Of a stretch of 64,000 nucleotides of DNA, positions 53,655 through 62,190 are shown in pieces; within the stretch, counting starts at the first letter, position 1; each line of letters opens with the position of its first letter. Source of the stretch: Myxococcus terminator_A (GTDB lineage: Bacteria; Myxococcota; Myxococcia; Myxococcales; Myxococcaceae); the NCBI GenBank assembly GCA_049194865.1, contig JBLZWL010000001.1, positions 124,001 to 188,000 of the forward strand. The letters run 5' to 3'. The position numbers and the translations under genes were made by a program. The notes beneath the pieces were generated by a model. It had not been told where the DNA came from, did not search any database, and saw nothing but the letters and a program-made list of their open reading frames with translations.

Positions 53655-54593
53655 ATGAATCGCTTCGCGCTGCGCGACCGTACCGACCGCCTCGATGCCG
53701 TGACTCAGTACGAGGACATCGTTCGCATCCTCACCACCCAGGAGTTCCCCTGGGACATCAACCAGGCGCTCAGCTTCGCGCTGTTCCGCACCTACGCGGT
53801 GCCGAGCATCGGCGTGCTCCTGCACGAGACAGGGGAATTCAACGAGCGCGTCCAGAAGCGCTACGACGACACCGTGCTCATCCTCGACGCCATCCTCGAG
53901 CACGGCATCACCAGCCCCGCCGGACACAGCGCCTTCCGCCGGATGAACCAGATGCACGGCGCCTATGCCATCTCCAACGATGACATGCGCTACGTGCTCT
54001 CCACCTTCGCGGTGTCCCCCATCCGTTGGGTGCGCGAGTTCGGCTGGCGTCCCTTCACCCCCCACGAGGAGGAGGCGTGGACCCACTACTACCGCGCGAT
54101 GGGCCGCCACATGGGCATCCAGGACATCCCCGAGACACACGCGGACTTCGTCGCGTTCCTGGACGGCTACGAGGCGAAGCACTTCGCCTTCGATGCGCGC
54201 GGCCAGGCCGTGGCCGACTCCACGCTCGAGCTGCTCACCACCTTCCCGCCGTCCCACCTGGCGCCCAAGAAGCTCGTGAAGCTGTTCGCTCGCACCCTCA
54301 TGGAGGACGCGCTGCTGGACGCGTTCCACTACGCGCGCCCCTCCGCGCTCACCCGGAAGGTGTTCCGCTCCGCGCTCCGGTTGCGCGGGAAGTTCGTGCG
54401 CTACGCCCTGCCCCCGCGCGCGGTGCCCAAGTTCAGCCGCGAGAGCCCCAACGTGCGCACCTACCCGAAGGGCTACGCCGTCGAGCAGCTCGGCACCTTC
54501 CCCAAGACGTGCCCCGTGCACCACCACCGCCCGGCCACGGCCACGGCCGAGGAGGGGACGCCTCCCCGAGCCCAGGGGACAGGCGGTTCCTGA
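53655..54593 (+). CDS. MpaB-type oxygenase family protein (DUF2236)
   Basis: 312 residues from ATG 53655 with GGAGGGACC just upstream. Helical haem-type fold of the ER-bound oxygenase MpaB/DUF2236 group: VRILTTQEFPWDINQALSFA, HETGEFNERVQKRYDDTVL, NQMHGAYAISNDDMRYVLST and VREFGWRPFTPHEEEAWTHYY. Members bind a b-type haem through His residues in the central bundle; the substrate here is unknown. The C-terminal 40 residues are a proline/threonine tail. Cytoplasmic or peripheral. Confidence 0.82.
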   Translation: MNRFALRDRTDRLDAVTQYEDIVRILTTQEFPWDINQALSFALFRTYAVPSIGVLLHETGEFNERVQKRYDDTVLILDAILEHGITSPAGHSAFRRMNQMHGAYAISNDDMRYVLSTFAVSPIRWVREFGWRPFTPHEEEAWTHYYRAMGRHMGIQDIPETHADFVAFLDGYEAKHFAFDARGQAVADSTLELLTTFPPSHLAPKKLVKLFARTLMEDALLDAFHYARPSALTRKVFRSALRLRGKFVRYALPPRAVPKFSRESPNVRTYPKGYAVEQLGTFPKTCPVHHHRPATATAEEGTPPRAQGTGGS

Positions 54594-54768
54594 GCCTGGA
54601 CGTCCACAAGTCCCCCAGATTCCACGCACTTCGCCGCGCGCGGGGTGGGGGCGCGGGTCCGGGAATCCCCGGCCGCCTCTGGGATGTTGGCTCCGGATTG
54701 GGGTGGCGGCTTGACCTCCCGGGCTGACTGGGGTTGAAGCGCCGCTCCCTTCGCCTCACGAAGAAGCC

Positions 54769-55461
54769 ATGCCCGCCGCGCGTCCCCACATCGAGCCCCG
54801 CCTCGTCCCCACCGCCGACTCCGTGGTGGTGAAGGAGATCTACCTCTCTCTCCAGGGCGAGTCCTCGCACGCCGGCCTGCTGTGCGCCTTCATCCGCCTC
54901 ACCGGCTGCCACCTGCGCTGCACCTACTGCGACAGCGAGTTCTCCTTCCACGGAGGCGCGCGCCGGAAGAACGCGGACGTCATCGATGAAATCAAGACGC
55001 TGCGCACCCCGCGCGTGGAAATCACCGGCGGCGAGCCCCTGCTCCAGCCCGGCGTCTACCCGCTGATGCAGTCGCTGCTCGACGAGGGCTTCACGGTGCT
55101 GCTGGAGACCAGCGGCGCCATCGACGTGCGGCTGGTGCCCGCCGCCGTGCACAAAATCGTCGACATGAAGACGCCGTCCTCGGGCGAGGCCGCGCGCAAT
55201 GACTTGCGCAACTTCGCGTCGATGAACGCGAACGACGAGCTGAAGTTCGTCATCGGCTCACGCGAGGACTACGACTGGTCCAAGGCCCTCATCACCGAGC
55301 ACCGGCTGGCCCAGAAGCCCTTCGCGCTGCTGTTCTCCACCGTGTTCGACAAGCTCCACCCGCGCGAGCTGGCCGAGTGGACCATCGAGGACCGGCTCCC
55401 CGTCCGCTTCCAGCTCCAGATGCACAAGTACCTCTGGGAGCCGAACGCGCGCGGCGTCTGA
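54769..55461 (+). CDS. queE: 7-carboxy-7-deazaguanine synthase (radical SAM)
   Basis: 230 residues. The radical-SAM motif CHLRCTYCDSEF (C-x3-C-x2-C), the early KEIYLSLQGESSHAG (the Q-G-E of QueE), and VEITGGEPLLQP (GGE, SAM binding) define QueE. It rearranges 6-carboxytetrahydropterin to 7-carboxy-7-deazaguanine in queuosine/7-deazaguanine synthesis. The insert DVIDEIKTLRTPRVE is short, as in compact QueE proteins. No queC, queD or queF is adjacent. Convergent with the zinc-finger gene, five bases between stops. Confidence 0.93.
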   Translation: MPAARPHIEPRLVPTADSVVVKEIYLSLQGESSHAGLLCAFIRLTGCHLRCTYCDSEFSFHGGARRKNADVIDEIKTLRTPRVEITGGEPLLQPGVYPLMQSLLDEGFTVLLETSGAIDVRLVPAAVHKIVDMKTPSSGEAARNDLRNFASMNANDELKFVIGSREDYDWSKALITEHRLAQKPFALLFSTVFDKLHPRELAEWTIEDRLPVRFQLQMHKYLWEPNARGV

Positions 55462-55466
55462 AGCCC

Positions 55467-55913
55467 TCAGCCTCGGGCGCCGGACGCCGCGAAGTACAGC
55501 CAGCCCCAGCCCAGCAGCCACGCGGCCAGGAGCCCCAGGTTCAGCCAGCCCAGCACGTACGCCACCCGCGCGGGAACCCGTCCCTTCTCGGGGCTCTCTC
55601 CCCGGCGGATGCGCCCCGCCTCCCGCATCCCCAGCACCACGCTGCCCACGCCCGCCACCAGCGGCGGCAGCGGCAGCGCCAGGGAACACGGCAAGGTCAA
55701 CAGTCCCATCACCCCGAGCGCCAGCGCGCCCCAGGCCGCGCGCGACACGGGCCCCTCGCTCCGCCGCAACGACACACACGGCGCGCAGAAGGCGGACTCG
55801 CCGACGACCTCCAGACACTCTCCACACAGGAAGCTTCCGCAGCGCGTGCAGGTGGCCACCGCGGAGGCGTCCGCGTGGCGCGCGCACAGGGCGGCCGTGC
55901 TCTCCACCATCAC
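55467..55913 (-). CDS. B-box-type zinc-finger membrane protein (DUF4190-like)
   Basis: 148 residues. The N-terminus (CARHADASAVATCTRCGSFLC, then GECLE and FCAPC) is a B-box-like C-x2-H/C-type zinc finger; the remainder has three hydrophobic helices with SRAAWGALALGVMGLLTLPC, PLPPLVAGVGSVVLGMREAG and VLGWLNLGLLAAWLLGWGWL, a DUF4190-like membrane part. Such proteins are widespread in myxobacteria, and their role is unknown. The zinc finger should face the cytoplasm. Confidence 0.82.
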   Translation of the reverse strand: MMVESTAALCARHADASAVATCTRCGSFLCGECLEVVGESAFCAPCVSLRRSEGPVSRAAWGALALGVMGLLTLPCSLALPLPPLVAGVGSVVLGMREAGRIRRGESPEKGRVPARVAYVLGWLNLGLLAAWLLGWGWLYFAASGARG

Positions 55914-55956
55914 CGTGACACCCTGGCGTCGGGCGAGCGCACGGCGAAGCGGGGCC

Positions 55957-56238
55957 TCAGAAGCCCGGCGGAGGAACGCGCGCCGTCAGCACCGTCAGCG
56001 AGTGCGCGCCCAGGCCCAGGAACACCGCGGCCAGCACCGTGCAGGACACGAAGCCCGCGACGATGAGCCCCTTGTGCCGGTGCTCGAACTGGCTGAACGC
56101 ATAGAAGAGCGTGTAGCAGGGGATGAGCAGCACCATCACTCCCGTGCCCACGCTGCGACGGAAGGCATGGACGATGAGGAAGGCGGCGCACACCAGGGCG
56201 ACGAGACTGGACAGGATGGCGAGCGGGAGCAGCGGCAC
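55957..56238 (-). CDS. Small membrane protein
   Basis: 93 residues with about three hydrophobic helices (LAILSSLVALVCAAFLIVHAF, TGVMVLLIPCYTLFYAFSQF, GLIVAGFVSCTVLAAVFLGL). No domain recognised. It is immediately upstream, on the reverse strand, of the zinc-finger membrane protein gene (43-base gap), so the two may be co-expressed. Confidence 0.7.
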   Translation of the reverse strand: MPLLPLAILSSLVALVCAAFLIVHAFRRSVGTGVMVLLIPCYTLFYAFSQFEHRHKGLIVAGFVSCTVLAAVFLGLGAHSLTVLTARVPPPGF

Positions 56239-56326
56239 GCCCTCCCCTTAACACGTTCCACCCCTGGCCAGGGCGCCGTGCACATACTAAGCACGGCCCG
56301 TCGTCCTCCTACCGAGGTGATTGCGC

Positions 56327-56638
56327 ATGAACACCGCCAAGACGCTGCTCAACTTCGTCCTCGCGGGAGCCCTGCTGGGCATCCTCGTCGCATCCTGGGT
56401 CGGGCCCTCCGCCATCGGTTGGTACAACGAGACGCCCCTGGCGACCCAGACGATGTGCAACCTGCCCCAGGTGATTCAAAAGGTCAGCTCGGACCTGCTC
56501 GGCTGGCAGAGCGTGGGCGCCGGCATCGGCGCCGCTGTGTTCCTGGTGCTGGGCATCCTCTTCACCGTCAGCATGAACCGGAAGGCCCGCAGGCAGGAGA
56601 CTCCGCCGCCTGGCGCTCCGTCGCAGACGGCGCCCTGA
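56327..56638 (+). CDS. Small two-helix membrane protein
   Basis: 103 residues from the ATG at 56327 with GAGG nine bases upstream (a TTG at 56321 is in frame). Two hydrophobic helices (TLLNFVLAGALLGILVASWV and VGAGIGAAVFLVLGILFTVS) flank a 40-residue loop with ATQTMCNLPQVIQKVSSDLL. The C-terminus is Pro-rich. No known family. Convergent with the next lipoprotein gene. Confidence 0.72.
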   Translation: MNTAKTLLNFVLAGALLGILVASWVGPSAIGWYNETPLATQTMCNLPQVIQKVSSDLLGWQSVGAGIGAAVFLVLGILFTVSMNRKARRQETPPPGAPSQTAP

Positions 56639-56658
56639 ACCGAGAAGCTCCGGCCCGA

Positions 56659-57027
56659 CTACGGCGTGCGCACCAACACCGAAGGTCCGGTGCCCAGGAT
56701 GCCGCCGCCTTCGGTGTCCACCACGTTGACCTGCAGCAGGAAGTGCATGGGCTCCTTCACGTCCGGAGCCGTCCACGTCGGGGTGCGCGAGTGGGCGTCG
56801 CTGAAGTGGCCCGCGGGCTCCGCCGGATTCTGCGTCCAGTAGTACTCCATGTCGTCACCGTCGGGGTCCTGCACCTCGAGCACGAGCTGCACCACGCCCC
56901 CGGGTGCCACCGTCTTCGGGCTCGGGCTGGGTCCCACCCGCACATCCGGCGGATGGTTCACCACCCGTCCACAGCCCAAGGTCAAGACGACCAGTGCGGC
57001 GAAGACTCCTGAAAGCGACCGAAGCAT
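56659..57027 (-). CDS. Small lipoprotein with Ig-like (PKD-type) domain
   Basis: 122 residues from the ATG at 57025-57027, which follows an AGGGGG; the frame further upstream lacks protein features. Signal peptide MLRSLSGVFAALVVLTLGC is lipidated. The mature part (VAPGGVVQLVLEVQDPDGDD, EYYWTQNPAEPAGHFSD, TWTAPDVKEPMHFLLQVNVV) is a PKD/Ig-like beta-sandwich. Envelope or surface protein, function unknown. Confidence 0.8.
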   Translation of the reverse strand: MLRSLSGVFAALVVLTLGCGRVVNHPPDVRVGPSPSPKTVAPGGVVQLVLEVQDPDGDDMEYYWTQNPAEPAGHFSDAHSRTPTWTAPDVKEPMHFLLQVNVVDTEGGGILGTGPSVLVRTP

Positions 57028-57193
57028 GGACTGCCCCCTGTGAAGAGTGGTCCCACGGTAACGCGCGAGCGCGCGCTCGGGTATCGAGGGGCTTGATACA
57101 AAAGACCCGGATTCCCGGATGACGACACATGATGGCGCGAAGGGTCGCCCACCAACGGTCATCCCCGCACCCCGGTATGACGTGGGAACCGGC

Positions 57194-57520
57194 TCAGCGT
57201 CCGCGGCGTCGCGGGGGCCGGACGTCGGACACGAGCAGCAGCTTGTCGCTCCGGGTGAGGCGCTTGATGGCGGCCTCCCGTCGTAGGGCGGCGCCTCGGT
57301 CCTCGGCGGACTCGCTCCAGACGAGCGTGACGGGCAGCCGCGCTCGGGTATACGCCGCGCCGCGCCCTCGCCCGTGGGTGGCCACCCGACGCTCCAGGTC
57401 ATTGGTGGCGCCAGTGTAGAGCGAGCCGTCACGGCAGCGCAGCATGTAGACAGTCCAACGCGAAGAGTCGTCCGGCACGGGGGGCGTCACTGTACCGCCC
57501 CGCGCCTGGACTCGTCGCAC
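57194..57520 (-). CDS. GIY-YIG nuclease superfamily protein (UPF0213/YhbQ-like)
   Basis: 108 residues. WTVYMLRCRDGSLYTGATND is the GIY-YIG core in its short YhbQ form (VYML ... YTGATND), followed by LERRVATHGRGRGAAYTRAR with the Arg and YTRARLPVTLVW-type tail and AALRREAAIKRLTRSDK. Single-domain nucleases of this type are thought to cut or bind DNA; activity has not been established for most. GTG start at 57518-57520, three bases after the CBS gene stop, so the two are probably coupled. Confidence 0.88.
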   Translation of the reverse strand: MRRVQARGGTVTPPVPDDSSRWTVYMLRCRDGSLYTGATNDLERRVATHGRGRGAAYTRARLPVTLVWSESAEDRGAALRREAAIKRLTRSDKLLLVSDVRPPRRRGR

Positions 57521-57523
57521 GCT

Positions 57524-57835
57524 TCAGGTCGCCGGGCGCATCCGCCCTCCCTGCCTCAGGCAGAAGCGCGGCAGCCGAAGGGACAGCCGCCTCCTTCCGC
57601 CCGGCAGCCCCACCCGCGCCATCACCTCCGACACGGGCGCCAGCGGATCTCCCCACGCCGCCAGGATGTGCGCCTCACTCACCAGCCCCATCAAGCCGCC
57701 CCCCTCGCCCACCACGCCCAGCAGTTGCACCTGGTGCCGCTCCATCTCTCTCAGGGCACGCAGGAGGGTGTCTGTGGGAAAAACGGTGGCGATGAAGGAT
57801 GACAATGTTTCCTTGATTGCCCTGTTTTGCCGCAT
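57524..57835 (-). CDS. Single CBS-domain protein
   Basis: 103 residues from the ATG at 57833-57835 with a strong GGAGGAAA upstream. One CBS half: DTLLRALREMERHQVQLLGV, GLMGLVSEAHILAAWGDPLA, then VSEVMARVGL. The usual second CBS repeat of a Bateman pair is absent, so it may dimerise to form a nucleotide site. The C-terminus is basic (RRRLSLRLPRFCLRQGGR). It is divergent from the hydrolase gene and coupled to the GIY-YIG gene. Confidence 0.8.
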   Translation of the reverse strand: MRQNRAIKETLSSFIATVFPTDTLLRALREMERHQVQLLGVVGEGGGLMGLVSEAHILAAWGDPLAPVSEVMARVGLPGGRRRLSLRLPRFCLRQGGRMRPAT

Positions 57836-57948
57836 CCAGTTTCCTCCGGACCGATATGCCTACATCTCCTTGCAACGGCCCTGCCGACAGGGATGACCGC
57901 CCACCATTGAACACGGCAACGGGCTGCGGACCGGCTTAGAGTGGGGGG

Positions 57949-59001
57949 GTGACACGGAGACAGGTGGCGCGGCTGGGGCGGATGGCAGACCTCTTCTCGC
58001 GGACGATGAGCCGGGGAAAAGAGGGGTTGCTGACGCTGACGTTCCGCCCGGACGAGCTGTACCGGGTGCCCACGGACGACGGCGCGGCCATTGCCCTGGG
58101 GCGCTATCACGCCCGAGGCGAGCGGAGGTACGCGGAGCCCGTCATCCTCTGCCACGGGCTGGGCGCCAACCGCTTCCACATGGACTTCGACGAGCAGTAC
58201 AGCCTGGCGCGCTACCTGGCGCGCTCGGGGTTCGAGACCTGGGTGATGGAGCTGAGGGGGCGGGGGCTGGCGGGCGACTGCTCGGACTTCAACTTCGACG
58301 ACCAGGCGGAGCACGACGTGCGCACCGCGCTGCGCACTGTGATCTCCACGGGGTCCAAGGAAGTTCTCTGGGTGGGACATTCCAAGGGCGGCCTGATGCT
58401 CTACGCGCACCTGGCCCGCAATCCGCAGGCGCCGGTGCGGGCCGCGGCGATTCTGGGCAGCCCGTTCACCTTCGCGGTGCAGCCGGGGCTGCGCACCTTC
58501 ATCCAGCGCGTGGAGCCGCTCCTGCGGCTGAAGGTCATCCCCACCGGCCGCGTCACCAGCATCGCGCTGTTGGGCGCGCCGCCGGGCCCGCTGAGCCGGT
58601 ACATGATGCTGGCGGAGAACATGGAGCCGGAAGTCATCCGGCGCGCGCTGGCCAACGTGCCGGCCAACATCGCCGGCGGAGTGGGCCGCCAGTTCGCCCG
58701 CTGGATCTCCACCAACCGCTTCACCACCTATGACGGGGGCTTCGACTACCGCGAGGCTCTGGCGGGGGTGAAGATCCCCGTCCTGTTGCTGGCGGGCAGC
58801 AAGGACCTGTTGGCGCCGCCCATGTCGGTGGCGCGAGCCAAGGAGGCCCTGGGAGGCCCGGTGAAGTTCCTCGTGGCCGGGCGAGGGCACGGCTTTGGAG
58901 CGGACTACGGGCACGCCGACCTGGTGCTGGGCCGACGGGCACCGGACGAAATCTTCCCCCTGGTGGAGGCGTTCCTGTCCGCGCACGCCACCCGGCCGTG
59001 A
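57949..59001 (+). CDS. Alpha/beta hydrolase (lipase-like)
   Basis: 350 residues, GTG start at 57949. Oxyanion-hole region VILCHGLGANRFHMDFDE, nucleophile elbow VGHSKGGLML (Ser), Asp in LLAGSKDLLAPP and His in ADYGHADLVLG complete the catalytic triad. No signal peptide. The layout with a long N-terminal part before the hydrolase fold is like lipase/PHB-depolymerase-related alpha/beta hydrolases. Substrate unknown. Confidence 0.9.
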   Translation: MTRRQVARLGRMADLFSRTMSRGKEGLLTLTFRPDELYRVPTDDGAAIALGRYHARGERRYAEPVILCHGLGANRFHMDFDEQYSLARYLARSGFETWVMELRGRGLAGDCSDFNFDDQAEHDVRTALRTVISTGSKEVLWVGHSKGGLMLYAHLARNPQAPVRAAAILGSPFTFAVQPGLRTFIQRVEPLLRLKVIPTGRVTSIALLGAPPGPLSRYMMLAENMEPEVIRRALANVPANIAGGVGRQFARWISTNRFTTYDGGFDYREALAGVKIPVLLLAGSKDLLAPPMSVARAKEALGGPVKFLVAGRGHGFGADYGHADLVLGRRAPDEIFPLVEAFLSAHATRP

Positions 59002-59071
59002 GACGGCACACAGGGGACGGGACTCCGGGTTGTCCGGACCCCCTCGGCGTGCTACCCGGAAGCCCCTCCCC

Positions 59072-60067
59072 ATGAGTCTGTCCCCTCGCCTCCTCACCCT
59101 CGCCCTGCTGGCGCCCGCCGCGTGCGGGAACGCCCCGGTCGAGGTGCCCGCCGGGCAGGCGGTGATGGACCTGCGCCACACGCGACGGGCGGGCGGACGG
59201 GCGGTGGCGCGCTGGAGCGGCGATGCCGTGACGGCGGAGGAGCTGACGGAGCGCTTCCTGGAGATGAGCCCCGCGCTGCGCGAGCGCTACGTGGAGCCCC
59301 GCGCCCGCCGCGAGTACGTGGAGTCGCTGGCCCGGTTCGACTTGCTGGTGCGCGACGCGCTCTCCCAGGGACTCCAGGACGACCCGGAGGTGGTGGAGGC
59401 CACGCGGCGCGCGCTGGTGGGCCGGCTGATGCGCTCGCGGCTGGAAGAGGCTCAGGTGTCCGTCTCGGACGCGGAGCTCGCGGAGGCGTACGCCGCGCGC
59501 AAGGACGACTTCGTGCGCCCGGAGGCGGTGCGGCTGTCCCATGTCTTCCTCGCCGCGCCGCGCGCCGATGCCGCCGCGCTCGCGGAGGCAAGAGCCCTGC
59601 TCGCCCAGGCGAAGGCGCTCCCGGCGGAGGACTTCGGGGGCTTCGGGAAGCTGGCGCGCGAGCGCAGCCAGGAGCCGCGCACGGCGCCGCTGGATGGCGA
59701 CCTGCGCTTCCTCTCCGACGAGGCCCTGGCCCGCGAGTACGGAGCGGAGGTCGCCCAGGCGGCTCGCGCGCTGACGTCCGAGGGCGCGCTGAGCGACGTG
59801 GTGCGCACCGACACGGGCGTGCACGTGCTCAAGCTGCGCGCGCGCAGGCCCGCGCTGAACCTCTCGCTGGACGACGTGCGCGAGGAATTGCGCGTGCGCT
59901 TGGAGGGCGAGAAGCGCACCCGCGCGTGGGGCGAGTACCTGGCGCGCGTGGAGCAGCGGTTGTCGTTGTCGGTCGACACGGACGCGCTGGCGGGAGTGCT
60001 GGTGGACGTCCAGGCCCCCATGCGCAAGCCGTCGAGCCCGCTTCCGGGAACGGTGCCCGCGCCATGA
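59072..60067 (+). CDS. Parvulin-type peptidylprolyl isomerase lipoprotein (first of three)
   Basis: 331 residues from the ATG at 59072. Signal peptide MSLSPRLLTLALLAPAAC is probably lipidated. A SurA-like N-domain (about 40-150, RFLEMSPALRERYVEPRARR, LQDDPEVVEATRRALVGRLM) precedes a parvulin core (about 150-260: AVRLSHVFLAAPRADAAALA, DLRFLSDEALAREYGAEVAQ, LSDVVRTDTGVHVLKLRAR). The parvulin is diverged: the G-G-D-L-G-x-F/W motif reads D-G-D-L-R-F-L. It should act in the periplasm as a folding chaperone for secreted or outer-membrane proteins. It begins the parvulin-pdxA run. Confidence 0.88.
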   Translation: MSLSPRLLTLALLAPAACGNAPVEVPAGQAVMDLRHTRRAGGRAVARWSGDAVTAEELTERFLEMSPALRERYVEPRARREYVESLARFDLLVRDALSQGLQDDPEVVEATRRALVGRLMRSRLEEAQVSVSDAELAEAYAARKDDFVRPEAVRLSHVFLAAPRADAAALAEARALLAQAKALPAEDFGGFGKLARERSQEPRTAPLDGDLRFLSDEALAREYGAEVAQAARALTSEGALSDVVRTDTGVHVLKLRARRPALNLSLDDVREELRVRLEGEKRTRAWGEYLARVEQRLSLSVDTDALAGVLVDVQAPMRKPSSPLPGTVPAP

Positions 60068-60141
60068 GGGCCCGCTTGCCAGCTCGAGGGGCCATCCCCA
60101 CCTTTGGGAGTCGCCCTCACCCTCTCCCCAGGACTCCGCGC

Positions 60142-61131
60142 ATGCGTCTTTCTCCCACCCGCGCTCCCTTGCTGTCCCTGGTGCTCGCCCTGGCGCTGAG
60201 TCAGGGGTGCAACACCCCCGTCAAATCGGCGCCCGAAGACACGGTGGTGGCCACCGTGAATGGAGAGGTCCTCTCCCGCGTGGACTTCGAGCAGGAGCTG
60301 GGCCGAGAGCTGGCCTCCACGGAGGCCTCCCAGCGCACGCCGGAGGAGATTGAACCCTTCAAGCGCGCGCTGCTGGACACGTACATCCACCGGATGCTGC
60401 TGCTCCAGGAGGCGCGGAAGAACAACGTCACCGTCACCCCGGAAGAGGTGGACCGGGGCGTGCTGCGGCTGTCGGGCGACTATCCGGCTGGCAACTTCAA
60501 CGAGGTGCTCGCCCAGGGCCAGCTCTCCATGTCGGAGCTGCGCGCGCGAGAGGCCAGCCGGCTCACGATTGAGAAGCTCTTCGCCAGCCACGTCTACTCG
60601 CGGGTGGGGGTGACGGAGGAGGAGCTGCGCGCGTACTACGCGGCGCACGAGGGCGAGCTGAACGAGAGCGAGCAGGTGCACGCCGCTCAAATCGTGGTGA
60701 AGGGCCTGGACGAGGCCCGCCGGCTCCAGACGCAGCTCAAGTCGGGCAAGAAGTTCTCGGACCTGGCGCGCAGGTACTCGCTGAGCGCGGACGCCAAGGT
60801 GGGGGGCGACCTGGGGTTCTTCCCCCGAGGACAGATGCCGCCGGCCTTCGACGAAGTGGTATTCAAGCTCGGGGTCGGGCAGGTTTCGGACGTGGTGTCC
60901 ACCGAGTACGGCTACCACCTGTTCAAGGTGCTGGAGCGCAAGCCCGCGCGGAAGCGGGACTTCGCCGAGGCGCGTCAGTGGGTGGAGACGAAGTTGATGG
61001 AGCAGAAGCGCACGGAGGCGCAGGACGCCTTCGAGAAGGAACTGCGGGACAAGGCGCAGGTCCAGGTGAACGAGACCACGCTGCAGGCCATCCGCGGACA
61101 GCCCGCGGCGCTCCCGCAGGCAGCGAAGTGA
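60142..61131 (+). CDS. Parvulin-type peptidylprolyl isomerase lipoprotein (second of three)
   Basis: 329 residues from the ATG at 60142 (AGGA upstream). Lipoprotein signal MRLSPTRAPLLSLVLALALS ... QGC. SurA-like N-domain (TVNGEVLSRVDFEQELGREL, VDRGVLRLSGDYPAGNFNEV, SRLTIEKLFASHVYSRVGVT) then a well-kept parvulin domain (about 195-285: HAAQIVVKGLDEARRLQTQL, KVGGDLGFFPRGQMPPAFDE, VVSTEYGYHLFKVLERK). Periplasmic chaperone/prolyl isomerase by family. 74 bases after the first parvulin gene; likely the same transcript. Confidence 0.92.
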   Translation: MRLSPTRAPLLSLVLALALSQGCNTPVKSAPEDTVVATVNGEVLSRVDFEQELGRELASTEASQRTPEEIEPFKRALLDTYIHRMLLLQEARKNNVTVTPEEVDRGVLRLSGDYPAGNFNEVLAQGQLSMSELRAREASRLTIEKLFASHVYSRVGVTEEELRAYYAAHEGELNESEQVHAAQIVVKGLDEARRLQTQLKSGKKFSDLARRYSLSADAKVGGDLGFFPRGQMPPAFDEVVFKLGVGQVSDVVSTEYGYHLFKVLERKPARKRDFAEARQWVETKLMEQKRTEAQDAFEKELRDKAQVQVNETTLQAIRGQPAALPQAAK

Positions 61132-61146
61132 CGTGACGGAAAGCAT

Positions 61147-61175
61147 GGGCCCGCACCGGACTGTTGGACGGGCCC
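61147..61175 (+). terminator. Hairpin between the second and third parvulin genes
   Basis: GGGCCCG (61147-61153) pairs with CGGGCCC (61169-61175) across a 15-base loop, 16 bases after the stop of the second parvulin gene and 26 before the next start. It could reduce read-through into the SurA-like gene. No T-tract. Confidence 0.4.
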
Positions 61176-61200
61176 GGTGTGGTGCGGAAGGATGCACGGA

Positions 61201-62169
61201 ATGAAGAAGCTGGTGGCATTCGTCGCTGCGGCGGCGCTCCTGGGGGGCGCCACGTCGGCGCGCGCGGAGCTGGTGGACAAGGTGGCCGCGGTGGTGAACC
61301 GCGACGTCATCGCGCTGTCGGAGGTTCAGCAGCGCGCGGCGCCAGAGCTGTCGCGCCTCAATGACCCGGATCCGCGCAAGCGCTCCGAGCAGCGCGCGCA
61401 CCTCATGAAGACGGCGCTCGACACCCTCATCGGCGAGAAGCTGATGGAGTCCGAAATCACGGAGATGGGCATCTCCGCGACCGAGGGCGAGGTGGACGAG
61501 CTGGTCAACGACGTGCGCAAGCAGAACAACATCACGGACCCGGCGCAGTTCGAGCAGGTGCTCACCGCCGAAGGCCTGACGATGACCTCGTACCGGGACA
61601 TGCTGCGCAAGCGCATCCTCCGGGACAGGCTCCTGCGCATGAAGGTGGGCCCCAAGGTGAAGGTCACCGAGGAGGACCTCAAGGCCGCCTACAACCAGTA
61701 CGCCCGCGTGGAGGGCGAGGACTCCGAAGTCCACGCGCGCCACATCCTCGTCGCCGTCGACCCGAAGGCCACCGAGGAGCAGGTGGCCGCCGCGCGCAAG
61801 AAGGCGGAGGGCATCGCCAATGAGGCCCGTCGCGAGGGCATGGACTTCTCCGCCCTGGCGCGCGCCCGCAGCGAGGGCCCCAGCGCCGCGGACGGTGGCG
61901 ACCTGGGCTGGTTCAAGCGCGGCGTCATGGTGCAGGCCTTCGAGAAGGTCGCCTTCAACCTCAAGGAGGGCGATGTCAGCGAGCCGGTGCGCACCAACTT
62001 CGGCTGGCACGTCCTGAAGGTGGAGGAGCGCCGCTCCGTCGCCGCGACGTCCTACGAGGAGATGCGTCCGAAGCTGGAGAACAAGCTGCTCCAGGAGAAG
62101 ACGGACAAGTTCCTCGAGCAGTACGTCGTGGAGCTGAAGCAGAAGGCCAGCATCGACGTGAAGATGTAG
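61201..62169 (+). CDS. SurA-like periplasmic peptidylprolyl isomerase (third of three)
   Basis: 322 residues. The ATG at 61201 (MKKLVAFVAAAALLGGATSARA, a Sec signal with A-x-A site) has AAGG upstream; ATG 61192 is an alternative. The SurA N-domain starts at LVDKVAAVVNRDVIALSEVQ and the parvulin domain (about 190-290) has HARHILVAVDPKATEEQVAA, DGGDLGWFKRGVMVQAFEKV and VRTNFGWHVLKVEERRS. It lacks a lipobox, unlike the two genes before it, so it should be free in the periplasm. The next gene is pdxA, as in the surA-pdxA order of enterobacteria. Confidence 0.92.
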   Translation: MKKLVAFVAAAALLGGATSARAELVDKVAAVVNRDVIALSEVQQRAAPELSRLNDPDPRKRSEQRAHLMKTALDTLIGEKLMESEITEMGISATEGEVDELVNDVRKQNNITDPAQFEQVLTAEGLTMTSYRDMLRKRILRDRLLRMKVGPKVKVTEEDLKAAYNQYARVEGEDSEVHARHILVAVDPKATEEQVAAARKKAEGIANEARREGMDFSALARARSEGPSAADGGDLGWFKRGVMVQAFEKVAFNLKEGDVSEPVRTNFGWHVLKVEERRSVAATSYEEMRPKLENKLLQEKTDKFLEQYVVELKQKASIDVKM

Positions 62170-62190
62170 CCTGTCGTCCCCACGCGGGGG

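Noticed and set aside
57066..57079. CGAGCGCGCGCTCG palindrome as an operator
   Set aside because: Perfect over 14 bases, but it is a run of alternating G and C that occurs by chance in DNA of this composition; it gives no more support than that.
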